The notes: generated by a model from the sequence alone, not told the origin. Positions 7,454-17,012 are shown, counted from the first letter of the stretch. The stretch is 64,000 bases of DNA from an uncultured Roseovarius sp. (GCF_947489715.1 NZ_CANLER010000007.1:1-64000); one strand, 5' to 3'. Numbers and translations: made by a program.

Positions 7454-9636
7454 CCGCGGCGCTGCGCCCTTCTGTCTCGGCCTGTCCGGCCTGTGCTGCT
7501 GCACCAGCGGCCGAAGCCCTGGCGGATCAGGGTGCGCTTGACGCCGCGCAGATCGCGCTGTCGCTGCCTACGATTCACTGTTCCGCCTGCATTTCCAAGA
7601 TCGAACGCGGGCTGAATGCCCATCCGCAGGTAAACTCGGCCCGGGTCAACCTCACCCTCAAGCGCGCCAGTATTGATGCTGTCCCCGGCGTCACCGCGCA
7701 GGATATGGTGCAACTGGTCGAAGGGCTGGGATACGAGGCGCATGAGCTGGACGCAGGGACGCTCAGTGCGACCTCGAACGACAAGGCGGGGCGCGATCTG
7801 CTGATGCGACTGGCGGTGGCGGGCTTTGCGTCGATGAATGTGATGCTTCTGTCCGTGGCTGTCTGGTCGGGGGCCGAGGCCGCAACCCGCGATCTTTTCC
7901 ACTGGATTTCCGCCGCCATTGCCCTGCCGACAATCGCGTTTGCCGGGCAGCCGTTTTTCCGCAACGCCTGGGCAGCGCTGTCAAATCGGCAGTTGAACAT
8001 GGATGTGCCGATCACGCTGGCCATCCTTCTGGCGATCGTAACCTCGCTCTGGGAGACATCGCTTTCGGGTGAACACGCCTATTTCGACGCAGCACTCACG
8101 CTAACGTTTTTCCTGCTGGCGGGCCGGTACCTTGATCATCGCACCCGCGCCATTGCCCGATCTGCGGCGCAGGAACTGAGCGCGCTGGAAGTGCCCCGCG
8201 CGATCCGGCTGGAAAACGGCACCGAGTGCGAGGTGATGCAGGCCGATCTGAAAGTGGGCGACGCAATCCTTGTCCGACCGGGCGGGCGCATGCCCGTGGA
8301 CGGAGAGATCATTACCGGCATGTCCGAGATCGACCGCTCGCTGCTTACCGGGGAAACCCTGCCGGTACTGGCCCAGCCGGGGCAAGCGGTTTCCGCCGGA
8401 GAGGTCAATCTGACCGGTCTTCTGACCATTCGCGCAACCGCCGTGGGCGCCGACACGTCGCTGCACCAGATGGCCGACCTTGTGGCGATCGCCGAATCCG
8501 GCCGCTCGCGCTATACCTCGCTGGCGGATAAGGCGGCCAAGCTTTACGCACCGGGGGTGCATATCCTCTCGGGCCTCAGTTTCATCGGCTGGTATCTCTA
8601 TAGCGGTGACTTGCGAACTGCGCTGAATATCGCTGCCGCCGTTCTGATCATCACCTGCCCCTGTGCCTTGGGTCTGGCGGTTCCGGCAGTTACCACGGCG
8701 GCCTCGGGGCGGCTTTTCCGGCGCGGAATGCTGATCAAGGACGCCACCGCGCTGGAACGTCTGGCACAGGTCGATACCGTCGTGTTCGACAAGACCGGCA
8801 CGCTGACCGCTGGTACGCCCGAACTCACAAATCTTGGTGCATTGCCGCGGCCATCGCTCGAAATCGCGCGGGCGCTCGCGCAGGCGTCCTCTCATCCGTT
8901 GGCGCGCGCCATCGTTCAAGCCGCGCAAGAGGCGGGTATCACGGCGGCACAGGTTGATAAGATCACGGAAGTGCCGGGATATGGCACCGAAGGCCTTTGG
9001 CAGGGCAAGAAAGTACGTCTGGGACGCGCCAGCTGGACCGGCGCCGAGGCGCTGGCCGAAACCGCCACCTTCCTGCGAGTGGGCGAGACCGCCCCCATCG
9101 CCTTCACCTTTGCGGATCGTTTGCGCGACGGTGCGGCAGAGGCGGTTCAGGCGCTGCAGGAAAGCGGCAAGAACGTCTACCTGATGTCGGGCGACACCAC
9201 CCCGGCGGTCGAGGCGCTGGCGGATCGTCTGGGCATCACCCATTGGCTGGCCGAGGCGCTGCCCGCCGACAAATCGACCCGCATTCAGGAGCTGGCTGAA
9301 AACGGCGCGCATGTGCTGATGGTGGGTGACGGGCTAAACGATACTGCGGCGCTGGCCGCCGCGCATGTGTCGATCTCACCCGCCTCGGCGTTGGACGCGG
9401 CCCGTGTGGCCAGCGACATCGTGTTGCTGGGTGGGGATCTGTCCCCCATCGCAGCCGGGTGCGACACGGCGCGGACCGCCACCCGCCGCATACGCGAGAA
9501 TTTCCGCATCGCCACGGTCTATAACCTGATCGCGGTGCCGCTGGCGGTGGCGGGTCTGGCCACACCGCTGATCGCGGCACTGGCCATGTCGACCAGTTCG
9601 ATCACCGTGTCGCTCAACGCACTCAGGCTGAGGTAG
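7450..9636 (+). CDS. ccoI: copper-translocating P-type ATPase CcoI
   Basis: CcoI moves copper across the inner membrane for the CuB centre of cbb3 oxidase. The 728-residue protein has an extra N-terminal CPAC pair (residues 12-15), a heavy-metal-associated domain with CSAC at 44-47, the transmembrane CPC copper site at 403-405, the phosphorylated aspartate D447 in DKTGT, a TGE actuator motif, and the GDGLND hinge. It overlaps ccoH by ATGA and is followed by ccoS after five bases. Confidence 0.96.
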   Translation: MTAALRPSVSACPACAAAPAAEALADQGALDAAQIALSLPTIHCSACISKIERGLNAHPQVNSARVNLTLKRASIDAVPGVTAQDMVQLVEGLGYEAHELDAGTLSATSNDKAGRDLLMRLAVAGFASMNVMLLSVAVWSGAEAATRDLFHWISAAIALPTIAFAGQPFFRNAWAALSNRQLNMDVPITLAILLAIVTSLWETSLSGEHAYFDAALTLTFFLLAGRYLDHRTRAIARSAAQELSALEVPRAIRLENGTECEVMQADLKVGDAILVRPGGRMPVDGEIITGMSEIDRSLLTGETLPVLAQPGQAVSAGEVNLTGLLTIRATAVGADTSLHQMADLVAIAESGRSRYTSLADKAAKLYAPGVHILSGLSFIGWYLYSGDLRTALNIAAAVLIITCPCALGLAVPAVTTAASGRLFRRGMLIKDATALERLAQVDTVVFDKTGTLTAGTPELTNLGALPRPSLEIARALAQASSHPLARAIVQAAQEAGITAAQVDKITEVPGYGTEGLWQGKKVRLGRASWTGAEALAETATFLRVGETAPIAFTFADRLRDGAAEAVQALQESGKNVYLMSGDTTPAVEALADRLGITHWLAEALPADKSTRIQELAENGAHVLMVGDGLNDTAALAAAHVSISPASALDAARVASDIVLLGGDLSPIAAGCDTARTATRRIRENFRIATVYNLIAVPLAVAGLATPLIAALAMSTSSITVSLNALRLR

Positions 9637-9641
9637 GGCAG

Positions 9642-9800
9642 ATGAATATTCTCAGTTACCTGATTCCGATCTCGCTTTTTCTGGGTGGCGTTGGTCTGGT
9701 GGCGTTTATCTATACCGTCAGGACGAACCAGTATGATGATCCCGAAGGGGACAGCCGGCGCATCCTGAGCGACCACTACGACGATCATCCCAAACCATAG
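9642..9800 (+). CDS. ccoS: cbb3 oxidase maturation protein CcoS
   Basis: A 52-residue protein with one N-terminal membrane helix (about 4-25) and a polar tail containing YDDPEGDSRRIL, the typical D-P-E-G-D-x-R-I sequence of CcoS. CcoS is needed for cofactor insertion into the cbb3 oxidase. It lies directly after ccoI, as in all ccoGHIS operons, with AGGGCAG as ribosome-binding site. Confidence 0.93.
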   Translation: MNILSYLIPISLFLGGVGLVAFIYTVRTNQYDDPEGDSRRILSDHYDDHPKP

Positions 9801-9823
9801 CAATCGCATCGCTCAAACAAAAA

Positions 9824-9846
9824 AAGACCGCGACAGGCGCGGTCTT
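9824..9846 (-). terminator. intrinsic terminator of the carboxypeptidase gene
   Basis: AAGACCGCG (9824-9832) and CGCGGTCTT (9838-9846) form a perfect 9-bp stem with a five-base loop. Read on the minus strand it is followed by a run of T (the A tract at about 9818-9825). It may also stop ccoGHIS transcripts arriving from the other side. Confidence 0.85.
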
Positions 9847-9872
9847 CTCCATGTCTTTCGGTCCGGAACCGG

Positions 9873-11333
9873 TCAGCTTGGTCCGATCATGAAGCAGGTC
9901 ACCTGCTTTGCCTGTAAGCGGCGGCAGGCCAGATCGGCGGTTTCGCGTGTCAGCCCCATGAAATTTGCATCATAGCCAGTCGAGCGCGCCACGACCTTGC
10001 GCAGGCTGCCGTCAAGCGTGCTCATCTCGTTCAGGGCGGTCTGCAACAGCACTTTGCGCGCCTGATACTGGCTGGGGTAGCGTCCGACATTGATGCCCCA
10101 ATGCCGCCCGCCCGAGGTTGAGACGCGGGTCACAACCTCCTGAATGGGATCTGCTGCCGGGGTGTCGGCCTGTGCCAGCGCCAGGGGCCGTGCCGCGGGT
10201 TTGACAATGCGCAGGGTTGCGGCCTCGGCCCCATTGGTTTCCACGGGTTTCGTGGCCTCGTTGACCTGTGCGGCAAGCACGGCCTTGTCGATGTCATCCT
10301 TGGCGGCGACCAGAATGGGTGTGTTTGCAGGGCGCGGGCGCAGAGCCGGACGCAGGCTTTTCTTGACCGCGGCTGCGGCGGCGAAGCGGACTGTCTTGCC
10401 AACGGCTCCGGGTGTGGCAACCGCACCGGCGGTGACAATGGTTTCGCCAGACCCTTTGCCGATCTTGCCCTGATAGGCAGGCCGCGAGGGGCGATGGACC
10501 GCCACTCGTGTCGGTGCCCGCTTGAAGCCCAGATCCAGCAGTTCAGCGACCTTGGCATTGCGCGTCCGTGTGGACCGCCCGCCGAAAACCGTGGCGATGA
10601 TGCGCTCGCGGCCACGCTCGGCGCTGGCGACAAGGTTGAACCCCGCCGCGCGGGTATAGCCGGTCTTGATTCCGTCGGCGCCGCGATAGCTGGCCAGCAG
10701 CTTGCGGTTGGTGTGATACACGGTCTTGACGCCGGCATCGGCGGTCATCCGCGAGAAGAGATTGTAATATTCAGGGTAGTCGTAAAACAGGTGCCGCCCC
10801 ATTGTCGTCATGTCGCGCGCAGTGGACAAATGCCCCGATTCCGTCAGCCCATGGGCGTTTTTGAATGTCGTGCGGGTCATGCCAAGCGCCTTGGCGGTGC
10901 GGTTCATCCGGCGGGCAAAACGCGCCTCGGACCCTTCGATGGCTTCGGCCAGCGCCGTCGCTGCGTCATTGGCCGATTTGACCGCCGCCGCACGGATCAG
11001 ATAGCGCAGCGCGATGCGCTGCCCCGATTTCAGACCCAGTTTGCTGGGCGGTTCGCTTGCCGCATGTTTGGAAATGCGCACCTTGGTATCAAGGCTGATC
11101 TCACCGTTTTCGATGGCTTCGAACACCACGTAGAGTGTCATCATCTTGGTCAGGGATGCCGGGTGTAATCGGGTGTCTGCATTGCGTGAATGCAAAACCT
11201 TGCCAGATCGTGCGTCTACCACCATCGCCGCATAGGGGGCGGCGACCGCGCTTAACGGTACAATGACTAACATCCAGATAGTGGCCAACGCCACCAGACC
11301 CCAACGGATCGGTTGCCTGCTCCGAGCCTTCAT
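9873..11333 (-). CDS. dacA: D-alanyl-D-alanine carboxypeptidase with C-terminal SPOR domain
   Basis: A penicillin-binding protein of the S11 family that trims the terminal D-Ala of peptidoglycan stem peptides in the periplasm. It has a signal peptide (about 1-32), the catalytic serine in SLTK (S60, K63), SAN at 120-122, and KTG at 224-226. A long Ala/Pro-rich linker leads to a C-terminal SPOR-like domain (about 405-486, HWGINVGRYPSQYQA) that would bind denuded glycan at the septum. At 486 residues it is longer than PBP5 because of this addition, a form common in Rhodobacteraceae. It appears to be a single-gene unit with its own terminator. Confidence 0.93.
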   Translation of the reverse strand: MKARSRQPIRWGLVALATIWMLVIVPLSAVAAPYAAMVVDARSGKVLHSRNADTRLHPASLTKMMTLYVVFEAIENGEISLDTKVRISKHAASEPPSKLGLKSGQRIALRYLIRAAAVKSANDAATALAEAIEGSEARFARRMNRTAKALGMTRTTFKNAHGLTESGHLSTARDMTTMGRHLFYDYPEYYNLFSRMTADAGVKTVYHTNRKLLASYRGADGIKTGYTRAAGFNLVASAERGRERIIATVFGGRSTRTRNAKVAELLDLGFKRAPTRVAVHRPSRPAYQGKIGKGSGETIVTAGAVATPGAVGKTVRFAAAAAVKKSLRPALRPRPANTPILVAAKDDIDKAVLAAQVNEATKPVETNGAEAATLRIVKPAARPLALAQADTPAADPIQEVVTRVSTSGGRHWGINVGRYPSQYQARKVLLQTALNEMSTLDGSLRKVVARSTGYDANFMGLTRETADLACRRLQAKQVTCFMIGPS

Positions 11334-11776
11334 GGAACTACTCTTTTCTGCCTCATGCCGCCGGTTTTCCGGCTGGCTTTTGTTTTGTCCTCTCAGGCTA
11401 TCATAGAGATCTTGGTAAATAAAGCGTTCATTCCCAATGAATTATCTGGTGTTTGTTTTTAGCCGCCCCATATTTGGTGGAATTCAGGGGGGCCGCTACC
11501 ACCAAGGCGATTAAGGCGGGAATGCGGCAAAACCGTGTCAGGGCCCTTGCGGAAAATTCCGAAACTGTAGCGCCGTGATCACAGCCGGGGTTGAAACCAT
11601 TGTGGATACTGGCCCCCGGGCCGCGCAGGCTGTTGCCGGGTGCACATAATCCGGCGGTGCCTGTTACCATGTCGGGTTGACGGGTCAGATTTCGACGGAT
11701 AGCGTCATCGGTGAGGCAGAAAATAAACAAGAAAAATAATATGTTACGAGCAGACGACAGGCCTGCCGAGGGCGAT
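11334..11776. other. AT-richer intergenic region
   Basis: Between two divergent genes. It must carry the promoters of the carboxypeptidase (minus) and the asparagine-synthase-like gene (plus). A small GCCGG-TTTT-CCGGC hairpin is at 11360-11373. A 118-codon minus-strand ORF (11428-11784) overlaps the next gene, has no motif and no good ribosome-binding site, so I leave it uncalled. Confidence 0.4.
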
Positions 11777-13345
11777 ATGCGCAAGGTCAGACGTGCCGGG
11801 CATGGTGAAAAATCCGTGCTGGGGCAGGTGCTTTGCGATCAACATGGGTTGGAATTCGGCAAGGTTTTCACCCAGCAGTTCCGACTGCAAAACCATGCGG
11901 GTGACTTGCCCGGATTGCAAAAAACCCAGCTTGGCGACTGGTGGCTGCACAGCGGTCAGGATTTGCCCGTGGCCAAGCTTTGCTTTGCCAAAGGGCAGGG
12001 CCATCTGGCGTTTCTTGGCATCGGCGTCGACCCCGATGGGGACGTGATCACGACCGAGCTTCTGGCGCGCAAATGCGCCCGTTGGTACGAGGCGGAGCAG
12101 TTGATCGCCTGGCTCAATGACTGTGCCGGGCGTTTTGCCTTTGTGATCACGCAGGGCAATCTTCAGCGGCTGTATATTGATCCGCTGGGCTCTTTGGGGG
12201 CGGTGTATGATCCGGTTCAACAGGCTGCTGGCTCAACGCTCAATCTGGTATTGGACCGCCCGGTCGAAGAGAACAGGGAGTATCCGATAACGGCAGAGGC
12301 GATCCGCGAACTGGGACGTTTTGGGTTCGGCCACACACCCGATCACCATGTCAAACGCCTGATCCCGAACCATTTTCTGGACCTTACCAATTTTACCCAA
12401 AGACGGTACTGGCCGCTGCCCGGTGATATTTTCGAACCCGATGCGCGGCAACAAACGGCCTTGACCGAGGATATTGTTGCACGCCTCAAACAGGTGATCA
12501 GCAGCCTGGCCAGCCACACACAAACCCATCTGCCGCTATCCGGCGGGCTGGACAGCCGGTTGCTTCTGGCCTGTTCAAAGCAGTCGCTGGACAAGATCGG
12601 ACTGTTTTCCCACGCTGAAAACCAGATGAGCCGCAAGGACACGCGCATCGCCGCGCGGTTGGCGGAATTCGTCGATGCCCCGTTGCGGATCATCGACCCG
12701 ATCCGTGACCCGGATTATCACATCACCGATCCCAACCACCTTATGCAACTGAGCAAAGCCTGCCAGATCGCGACCGGCATCGGCATTCTGGGCACAGAAA
12801 TCCCGCGCATCCGGCATGAGGTTCTGATGGCGCATGAACCGGGCGGGCTGATGCTGCGCGGCAATGGCTCGGATTTCCTCAAGGCCGTGCTCTGGCGGCG
12901 CGGCGTACGGGAATATGCCGGGCGCACGGGGCACAGCATCAAGAATGGCATCCGGATGATGATGCTGAGCGACAAGAGCATCGTCCGCGATCCGCAAATA
13001 CAGCAGCAATATCGCGCATGGTATGGCTCACTTACCGGTGTTGCCGCTGATCGCGCCTATGACTTCATGTTTGGCGAGCAATTCCTGGCGCACGGGATCG
13101 GCAACCTGATGTACGGCATGACCAACAATTTCTATATCAGCCCGTTCAATGACCGGCGGATGCTGGGCGCGGCGACCTGCCTGCCGCCCGATAAACGCGC
13201 ACGGCTGGAATTCAACCTGGACATTCTTGAACGCCACGCGCCCGAGCTTAACGGTGTCCATTATGCCCGCAACGCGGTCAATCTGCACCTGACGGCCATG
13301 CGACAGGAACAACAACCGACAGCCCAGATACGAAAGATCGCCTGA
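11777..13345 (+). CDS. asparagine-synthase-like ATP-pyrophosphatase protein
   Basis: About 522 residues if the ATG at 11777, preceded by GAGGGCGAT, is used; an in-frame GTG at 11711 is a less likely start. The C-terminal half carries the PP-loop LSGGLDSRLL (S255-S260), the ATP-binding signature of the AsnB synthetase domain, followed by a helical region of that fold. The N-terminal half resembles the class II glutaminase fold in its outline but lacks the N-terminal catalytic cysteine. It could therefore use ammonia or activate a carboxylate for another purpose, as in beta-lactam or lasso-peptide cyclases. No pathway partner lies beside it. Exact function unknown. Confidence 0.75.
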   Translation: MRKVRRAGHGEKSVLGQVLCDQHGLEFGKVFTQQFRLQNHAGDLPGLQKTQLGDWWLHSGQDLPVAKLCFAKGQGHLAFLGIGVDPDGDVITTELLARKCARWYEAEQLIAWLNDCAGRFAFVITQGNLQRLYIDPLGSLGAVYDPVQQAAGSTLNLVLDRPVEENREYPITAEAIRELGRFGFGHTPDHHVKRLIPNHFLDLTNFTQRRYWPLPGDIFEPDARQQTALTEDIVARLKQVISSLASHTQTHLPLSGGLDSRLLLACSKQSLDKIGLFSHAENQMSRKDTRIAARLAEFVDAPLRIIDPIRDPDYHITDPNHLMQLSKACQIATGIGILGTEIPRIRHEVLMAHEPGGLMLRGNGSDFLKAVLWRRGVREYAGRTGHSIKNGIRMMMLSDKSIVRDPQIQQQYRAWYGSLTGVAADRAYDFMFGEQFLAHGIGNLMYGMTNNFYISPFNDRRMLGAATCLPPDKRARLEFNLDILERHAPELNGVHYARNAVNLHLTAMRQEQQPTAQIRKIA

Positions 13346-13362
13346 GAGACGGGGCAACAAAA

Positions 13363-13387
13363 AAGGGCGCCCGATTCAGGCGCCCTT
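13363..13387. terminator. bidirectional intrinsic terminator
   Basis: AAGGGCGCC and GGCGCCCTT form a perfect 9-bp stem with a seven-base loop between two convergent genes. The minus-strand reading continues into a T-rich run (A tract at 13359-13364), and the plus-strand side ends in TT only. Confidence 0.85.
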
Positions 13388-13407
13388 CCAATCTTATGCG
13401 CGTCTTT

Positions 13408-14412
13408 CTAGTTCAGCGCCTTGTCGGTGATCGCGTGGGTCCACGCGGCCTCGCCGGGGTTCGCGGTGATCACCGGGTCCGATCCGCCGGACATCAGCGA
13501 CTGAACCGTGCGTTCGAAATCTGCCGGGTCCAGCGCGCCGTTCGATCCGGCGGTCAGCTTGGCAATCTCACCCATCATCCGCTTCTGATGCTCTTCGGTC
13601 TGCGCGCCCGAGGCGTCGTTGTCCAGCACGATCATCGCCGCCTCGTCCGGGTTTTCCTCGGCCCATTTCCAGCCCTTCATCGAGGCGCGCACGAACCGCA
13701 CCATCTTGTCCTCAAAGGCCGGATCGCTCAGGTTTTCTTCCAGCACATACATGCCGTCTTCCAGTGTCGCGACGCCCTGATCCTCGTATTTGAACACCAC
13801 CAGATCGTCGGGGGTGAGGCCCGCGTCAATGATCTGCCAGTATTCATTATAGGTCATGGTCGAGACACAGGCCGCCTGACCCTGAAGGATCGGGTCGACG
13901 TTGAACCCCTGTTTGAGCACCGTAACACCATCCTCGCCGCCATCGGTCGGGATGCCCAGCTGGCTCATCCAGCTCAGGAACGGGTATTCATTGCCAAAGA
14001 ACCAGACGCCCAGCGTCTTGCCCTTGAAATCATCCGGGCTTTCGATGCCCGCATCTTTGCGGCAGGTCAGCATCATGCCCGAACTTTTGAATGGCTGCGC
14101 GATATTGACCAGCGGCAGACCTTTTTCCCGGCTGGCAAGGGCCGAGGGCATCCAGTCCAGCACCACGTCAGCACCGCCACCGGCGATCACCTGCGCAGGC
14201 GCGATATCGGGTCCGCCGGGTTTGATCGTGACGTTCAGGTCTTCTTCTTCGTAGAACCCCTGATCCTGCGCCACGTAATAGCCCGCGAATTGCGCCTGTG
14301 TGACCCATTTGAGCTGCAGCGTGACATCATCCGCCGCCTGCGCGGCCGACGCGCCAAGGGTGGCCCATGCCCCCATCGTGGCAAGTCCGATTGCCTTTGT
14401 GATAGTTCTCAT
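13408..14412 (-). CDS. ABC transporter substrate-binding protein, NMT1/THI5-like
   Basis: A 334-residue periplasmic protein with a signal peptide ending near AQA (residue 27) and the NMT1/THI5-like fold: LKWVTQAQFAGYYVAQDQGFY is the family's N-terminal hallmark, followed by GGADVVLDW. Relatives bind pyrimidine-type ligands such as hydroxymethylpyrimidine or formyl-aminopyrimidine. It is the last gene of the minus-strand operon containing the dihydropyrimidinase, so import of a pyrimidine or its reduced form is likely. The ligand is inferred from context. Confidence 0.9.
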   Translation of the reverse strand: MRTITKAIGLATMGAWATLGASAAQAADDVTLQLKWVTQAQFAGYYVAQDQGFYEEEDLNVTIKPGGPDIAPAQVIAGGGADVVLDWMPSALASREKGLPLVNIAQPFKSSGMMLTCRKDAGIESPDDFKGKTLGVWFFGNEYPFLSWMSQLGIPTDGGEDGVTVLKQGFNVDPILQGQAACVSTMTYNEYWQIIDAGLTPDDLVVFKYEDQGVATLEDGMYVLEENLSDPAFEDKMVRFVRASMKGWKWAEENPDEAAMIVLDNDASGAQTEEHQKRMMGEIAKLTAGSNGALDPADFERTVQSLMSGGSDPVITANPGEAAWTHAITDKALN

Positions 14413-14439
14413 CTGTCTTCTCCCTTTTGTTATTCGTAT

Positions 14440-15282
14440 TCAGCGCCGCTGAGATGGGTGCCAGAATGTCATTGTCTTTTCCAAGAGCGCAACCCCGCCA
14501 TAAAAGCCCGAGCCGACGATTGCCGCCACGACGATCTCGGCCCAGACTAGATCCATCGCCAATTGTCCGACCGAGGTCGAGATGCGAAAGCCCATGCCGC
14601 GCACGGGTGAACCAAAGAACTCGGCCACGATGGCCCCGATCAGCGCCAGCGTCGTGGCGATTTTCAATCCGTTGAAGATGAAGGGCATCGCGGCGGGCAG
14701 GCGCAGTTTCAGCAGCGTCTTCCAGTAGCCCGCCGCATAGGTGCGCATGAGATCACGTTGCATGGCGCTCGTATCCTGCAACCCCTGTACTGTGTTGACC
14801 AGCATAGGAAAGAATACCATCACCACGACCACCGCCGCCTTGGATTGCCAGTCGAACCCGAACCACATCACCAAGATGGGCGCCATGCCGATGATCGGCA
14901 ACGCGGCCACGAAATTTCCCACCGGCAGCAGCCCGCGTTGCAGAAACGGAAACCGGTCGATGGCGATCGCGATCAGGAATGCGGAACCACAGCCCAGAAT
15001 GTACCCCGACAATGCGCCTTTCAGCACGGTTTGCACGAAATCCTCCCACAGGATCGCGGTCGAGGCGGCAAAGGTCTGGGCGATCTGCGTGGGCGCAGGC
15101 AACAGCACGGGGGAAATCTTCAGCCCCCAGACCACGCATTCCCAGACCACGATAATGGTCAGCCCAAAGATGACCGGCACCGCCAGCCGGGTGAACTGCG
15201 TTCGCGGCCTGTGCGAAAGCCATGAATTGAGCTTCCACCCTACAAGCCAGGCGATAAAGCCAAAGACCAGCCAGCCCATCAC
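14440..15282 (-). CDS. ABC transporter permease (second of a pair)
   Basis: A 280-residue inner-membrane permease of the SsuC/TauC type with about six helices and the cytoplasmic EAA loop near TYAAGYWKTLLKLRLPAAMPF, which contacts the ATPase. It overlaps the preceding permease gene by four bases. It likely forms a heterodimer with that permease for pyrimidine-related import. Confidence 0.92.
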   Translation of the reverse strand: MMGWLVFGFIAWLVGWKLNSWLSHRPRTQFTRLAVPVIFGLTIIVVWECVVWGLKISPVLLPAPTQIAQTFAASTAILWEDFVQTVLKGALSGYILGCGSAFLIAIAIDRFPFLQRGLLPVGNFVAALPIIGMAPILVMWFGFDWQSKAAVVVVMVFFPMLVNTVQGLQDTSAMQRDLMRTYAAGYWKTLLKLRLPAAMPFIFNGLKIATTLALIGAIVAEFFGSPVRGMGFRISTSVGQLAMDLVWAEIVVAAIVGSGFYGGVALLEKTMTFWHPSQRR

Positions 15283-16151
15283 GCCATCCCCATGCGTTTG
15301 AGGGTGAGGCGCTGCAACAGTCCGATGAGCCCGACCAGCACCGCCGCCAGTGTCGCGGCCATAATCAGCGCACTCCAGATCTGGATGGTCTGACCGTAAT
15401 AGCTGCCTGCCAGCAGGCGTGCGCCCAGCCCCGCCACCGCACCGGTGGGCAATTCGCCCACGATGGCGCCCACAAGGCTCGCGGCCATGGCGATCTTGAG
15501 CGAGGTGAAAAGATAGGGCATCGACGACGGCAGGCGCAGCCGCCAGAAGGTTTGGCTTGGGCTCGCGTTCCAGGTGCGCATCTGGTCAAGCTGCATCGCA
15601 CTTGGGCTGCGCAGTCCCTTGACCATGCCCACGACCACCGGGAAGAACGACAGATACATCGAGATCATGGCCTTGGGCAGCAGCCCCGAGATCCCGACGG
15701 CGTTCAGCACCACGATGATCATCGGCGCGATGGCAAGGATCGGGATGGTCTGGCTGGCGATGACCCAGGGCATTACGCTCATATCCATCGTCCGGTTATA
15801 GACAATGCCAACCGCCAGCGCGATGCCAAGGCCGGTGCCCAGCACAAACCCCAGCATGGTCGAGCTGAACGTGACCCAGCTATGATAGATCAGCGAGCGC
15901 TTCGAAAAGGCGCGTCCCTTGGCGACCATCTCGCCGGTGGTCTTCCACAACTCCTCGCCCACCTGATGCGGCACTGGCAGTTTGGGTTTGGTCTGGCTCC
16001 AGGTGTCGGCCACCATCTCGCTGAAACTCAGTTCGGTGCCCGCGCGGGTGGCCTTATCCAGCGCCCATGGTTTGTTGAGCTGGATCGCCGCCCCGTACCA
16101 GAGTGCTACAATGGCGGCGATGACGGTCAGGATGGGCAGAACCGACCTCAT
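15279..16151 (-). CDS. ABC transporter permease (first of a pair)
   Basis: A 290-residue permease homologous in layout to its neighbour, with the EAA-type loop at TWNASPSQTFWRLRLPSSMPY. The start ATG lies only seven bases from the end of an 11-bp repeat array and has no recognisable Shine-Dalgarno sequence, unlike most genes here. That suggests the array was inserted into, or took over, its translation-initiation region. Confidence 0.9.
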   Translation of the reverse strand: MRSVLPILTVIAAIVALWYGAAIQLNKPWALDKATRAGTELSFSEMVADTWSQTKPKLPVPHQVGEELWKTTGEMVAKGRAFSKRSLIYHSWVTFSSTMLGFVLGTGLGIALAVGIVYNRTMDMSVMPWVIASQTIPILAIAPMIIVVLNAVGISGLLPKAMISMYLSFFPVVVGMVKGLRSPSAMQLDQMRTWNASPSQTFWRLRLPSSMPYLFTSLKIAMAASLVGAIVGELPTGAVAGLGARLLAGSYYGQTIQIWSALIMAATLAAVLVGLIGLLQRLTLKRMGMA

Positions 16152-16158
16152 GTCGCGT

Positions 16159-16213
16159 CACCGACGATGCACCGACGTAATACCGACAAAATACCGACGT
16201 TATACCGATGTTG
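16159..16213. repeat. five tandem 11-bp repeats (TACCGACGTWA)
   Basis: Five consecutive 11-base units start at 16159, 16170, 16181, 16192 and 16203: CACCGACGATG, CACCGACGTAA, TACCGACAAAA, TACCGACGTTA, TACCGATGTTG. The ACCGA core is kept in all five. The period matches about one DNA helical turn. The array fills most of the gap between the ATPase gene and the first permease gene. A second array of the same unit lies inverted at 26050-26093. Confidence 0.85.
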
Positions 16214-16226
16214 GATTTTAAGGGGT

Positions 16227-17012
16227 TCAGACGTCATCGCCATGCCCCGCTCTCAACCCGTCGCGGACACGATGGGCGATCTCGATGAACTCCGGCGTAT
16301 CCCTGATTTCCAGGGGCCGTTCGCGGGGCAGGGTGCTTTCGATCACATCCGTGATCCGCCCGGGCCGGGGCGACATGACAACGATCTTGGTGCTCAGATA
16401 GACCGCCTCGGGGATCGAGTGGGTGACAAAGCAGATCGTCTTGTGCGTCGTGTCCCAGAGGTGCAGCAACTGCTCGTTCAGATGGTCGCGCACGATCTCG
16501 TCCAGCGCCCCGAATGGCTCGTCCATCAACAGCAGATCGGCATCAAACGCCAACGCCCGGGCAATGCTCGCCCGCTGCTGCATCCCGCCCGATAGCTGCC
16601 AGGGGAATTTCTTCTCGAACCCGGCCAGCTCCACCAGCTCCAGAACCTGATTAACTCGCTGATCTTGTTCGGCTTTATCGTATCCCATGATCTGAAGCGG
16701 CAGACGGATATTGCCGCCAATCGTGCGCCAAGGATAGAGCCCCGCCGCCTGGAAGACATAGCCATAAGCCCGCGATCTGCGCGCCTCTTCCGGGCTGACG
16801 CCATTTACGGTGATCGTGCCACCGGTCTGTTGTTCCAGATCGGCCATGACCCGCAGGAACGTGGTCTTGCCACAGCCCGAGGGGCCGATAAAGCTGACGA
16901 AATCGCCCTTCTGCACGTCAAGGTTCACGTCCTTGAGCGCGTGTACCGGGCCGTCATTCGTCTGGAAGGTCAGGCTGAGGTCTTCAGCGCGGATTACTGC
17001 TTGCTCGCTCAC
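16227..17012 (-). CDS. ABC transporter ATP-binding protein
   Basis: A 261-residue nucleotide-binding subunit of the SsuB/TauB type. Visible motifs are Walker A GPSGCGKTT, the Q-loop, the signature LSGGMQQR, Walker B LLLMDEPFGALDE and the H-loop VTHS. It lies between the dihydropyrimidinase gene and the permeases and would power the importer. The gap to the permease holds the repeat array. Confidence 0.95.
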   Translation of the reverse strand: MSEQAVIRAEDLSLTFQTNDGPVHALKDVNLDVQKGDFVSFIGPSGCGKTTFLRVMADLEQQTGGTITVNGVSPEEARRSRAYGYVFQAAGLYPWRTIGGNIRLPLQIMGYDKAEQDQRVNQVLELVELAGFEKKFPWQLSGGMQQRASIARALAFDADLLLMDEPFGALDEIVRDHLNEQLLHLWDTTHKTICFVTHSIPEAVYLSTKIVVMSPRPGRITDVIESTLPRERPLEIRDTPEFIEIAHRVRDGLRAGHGDDV

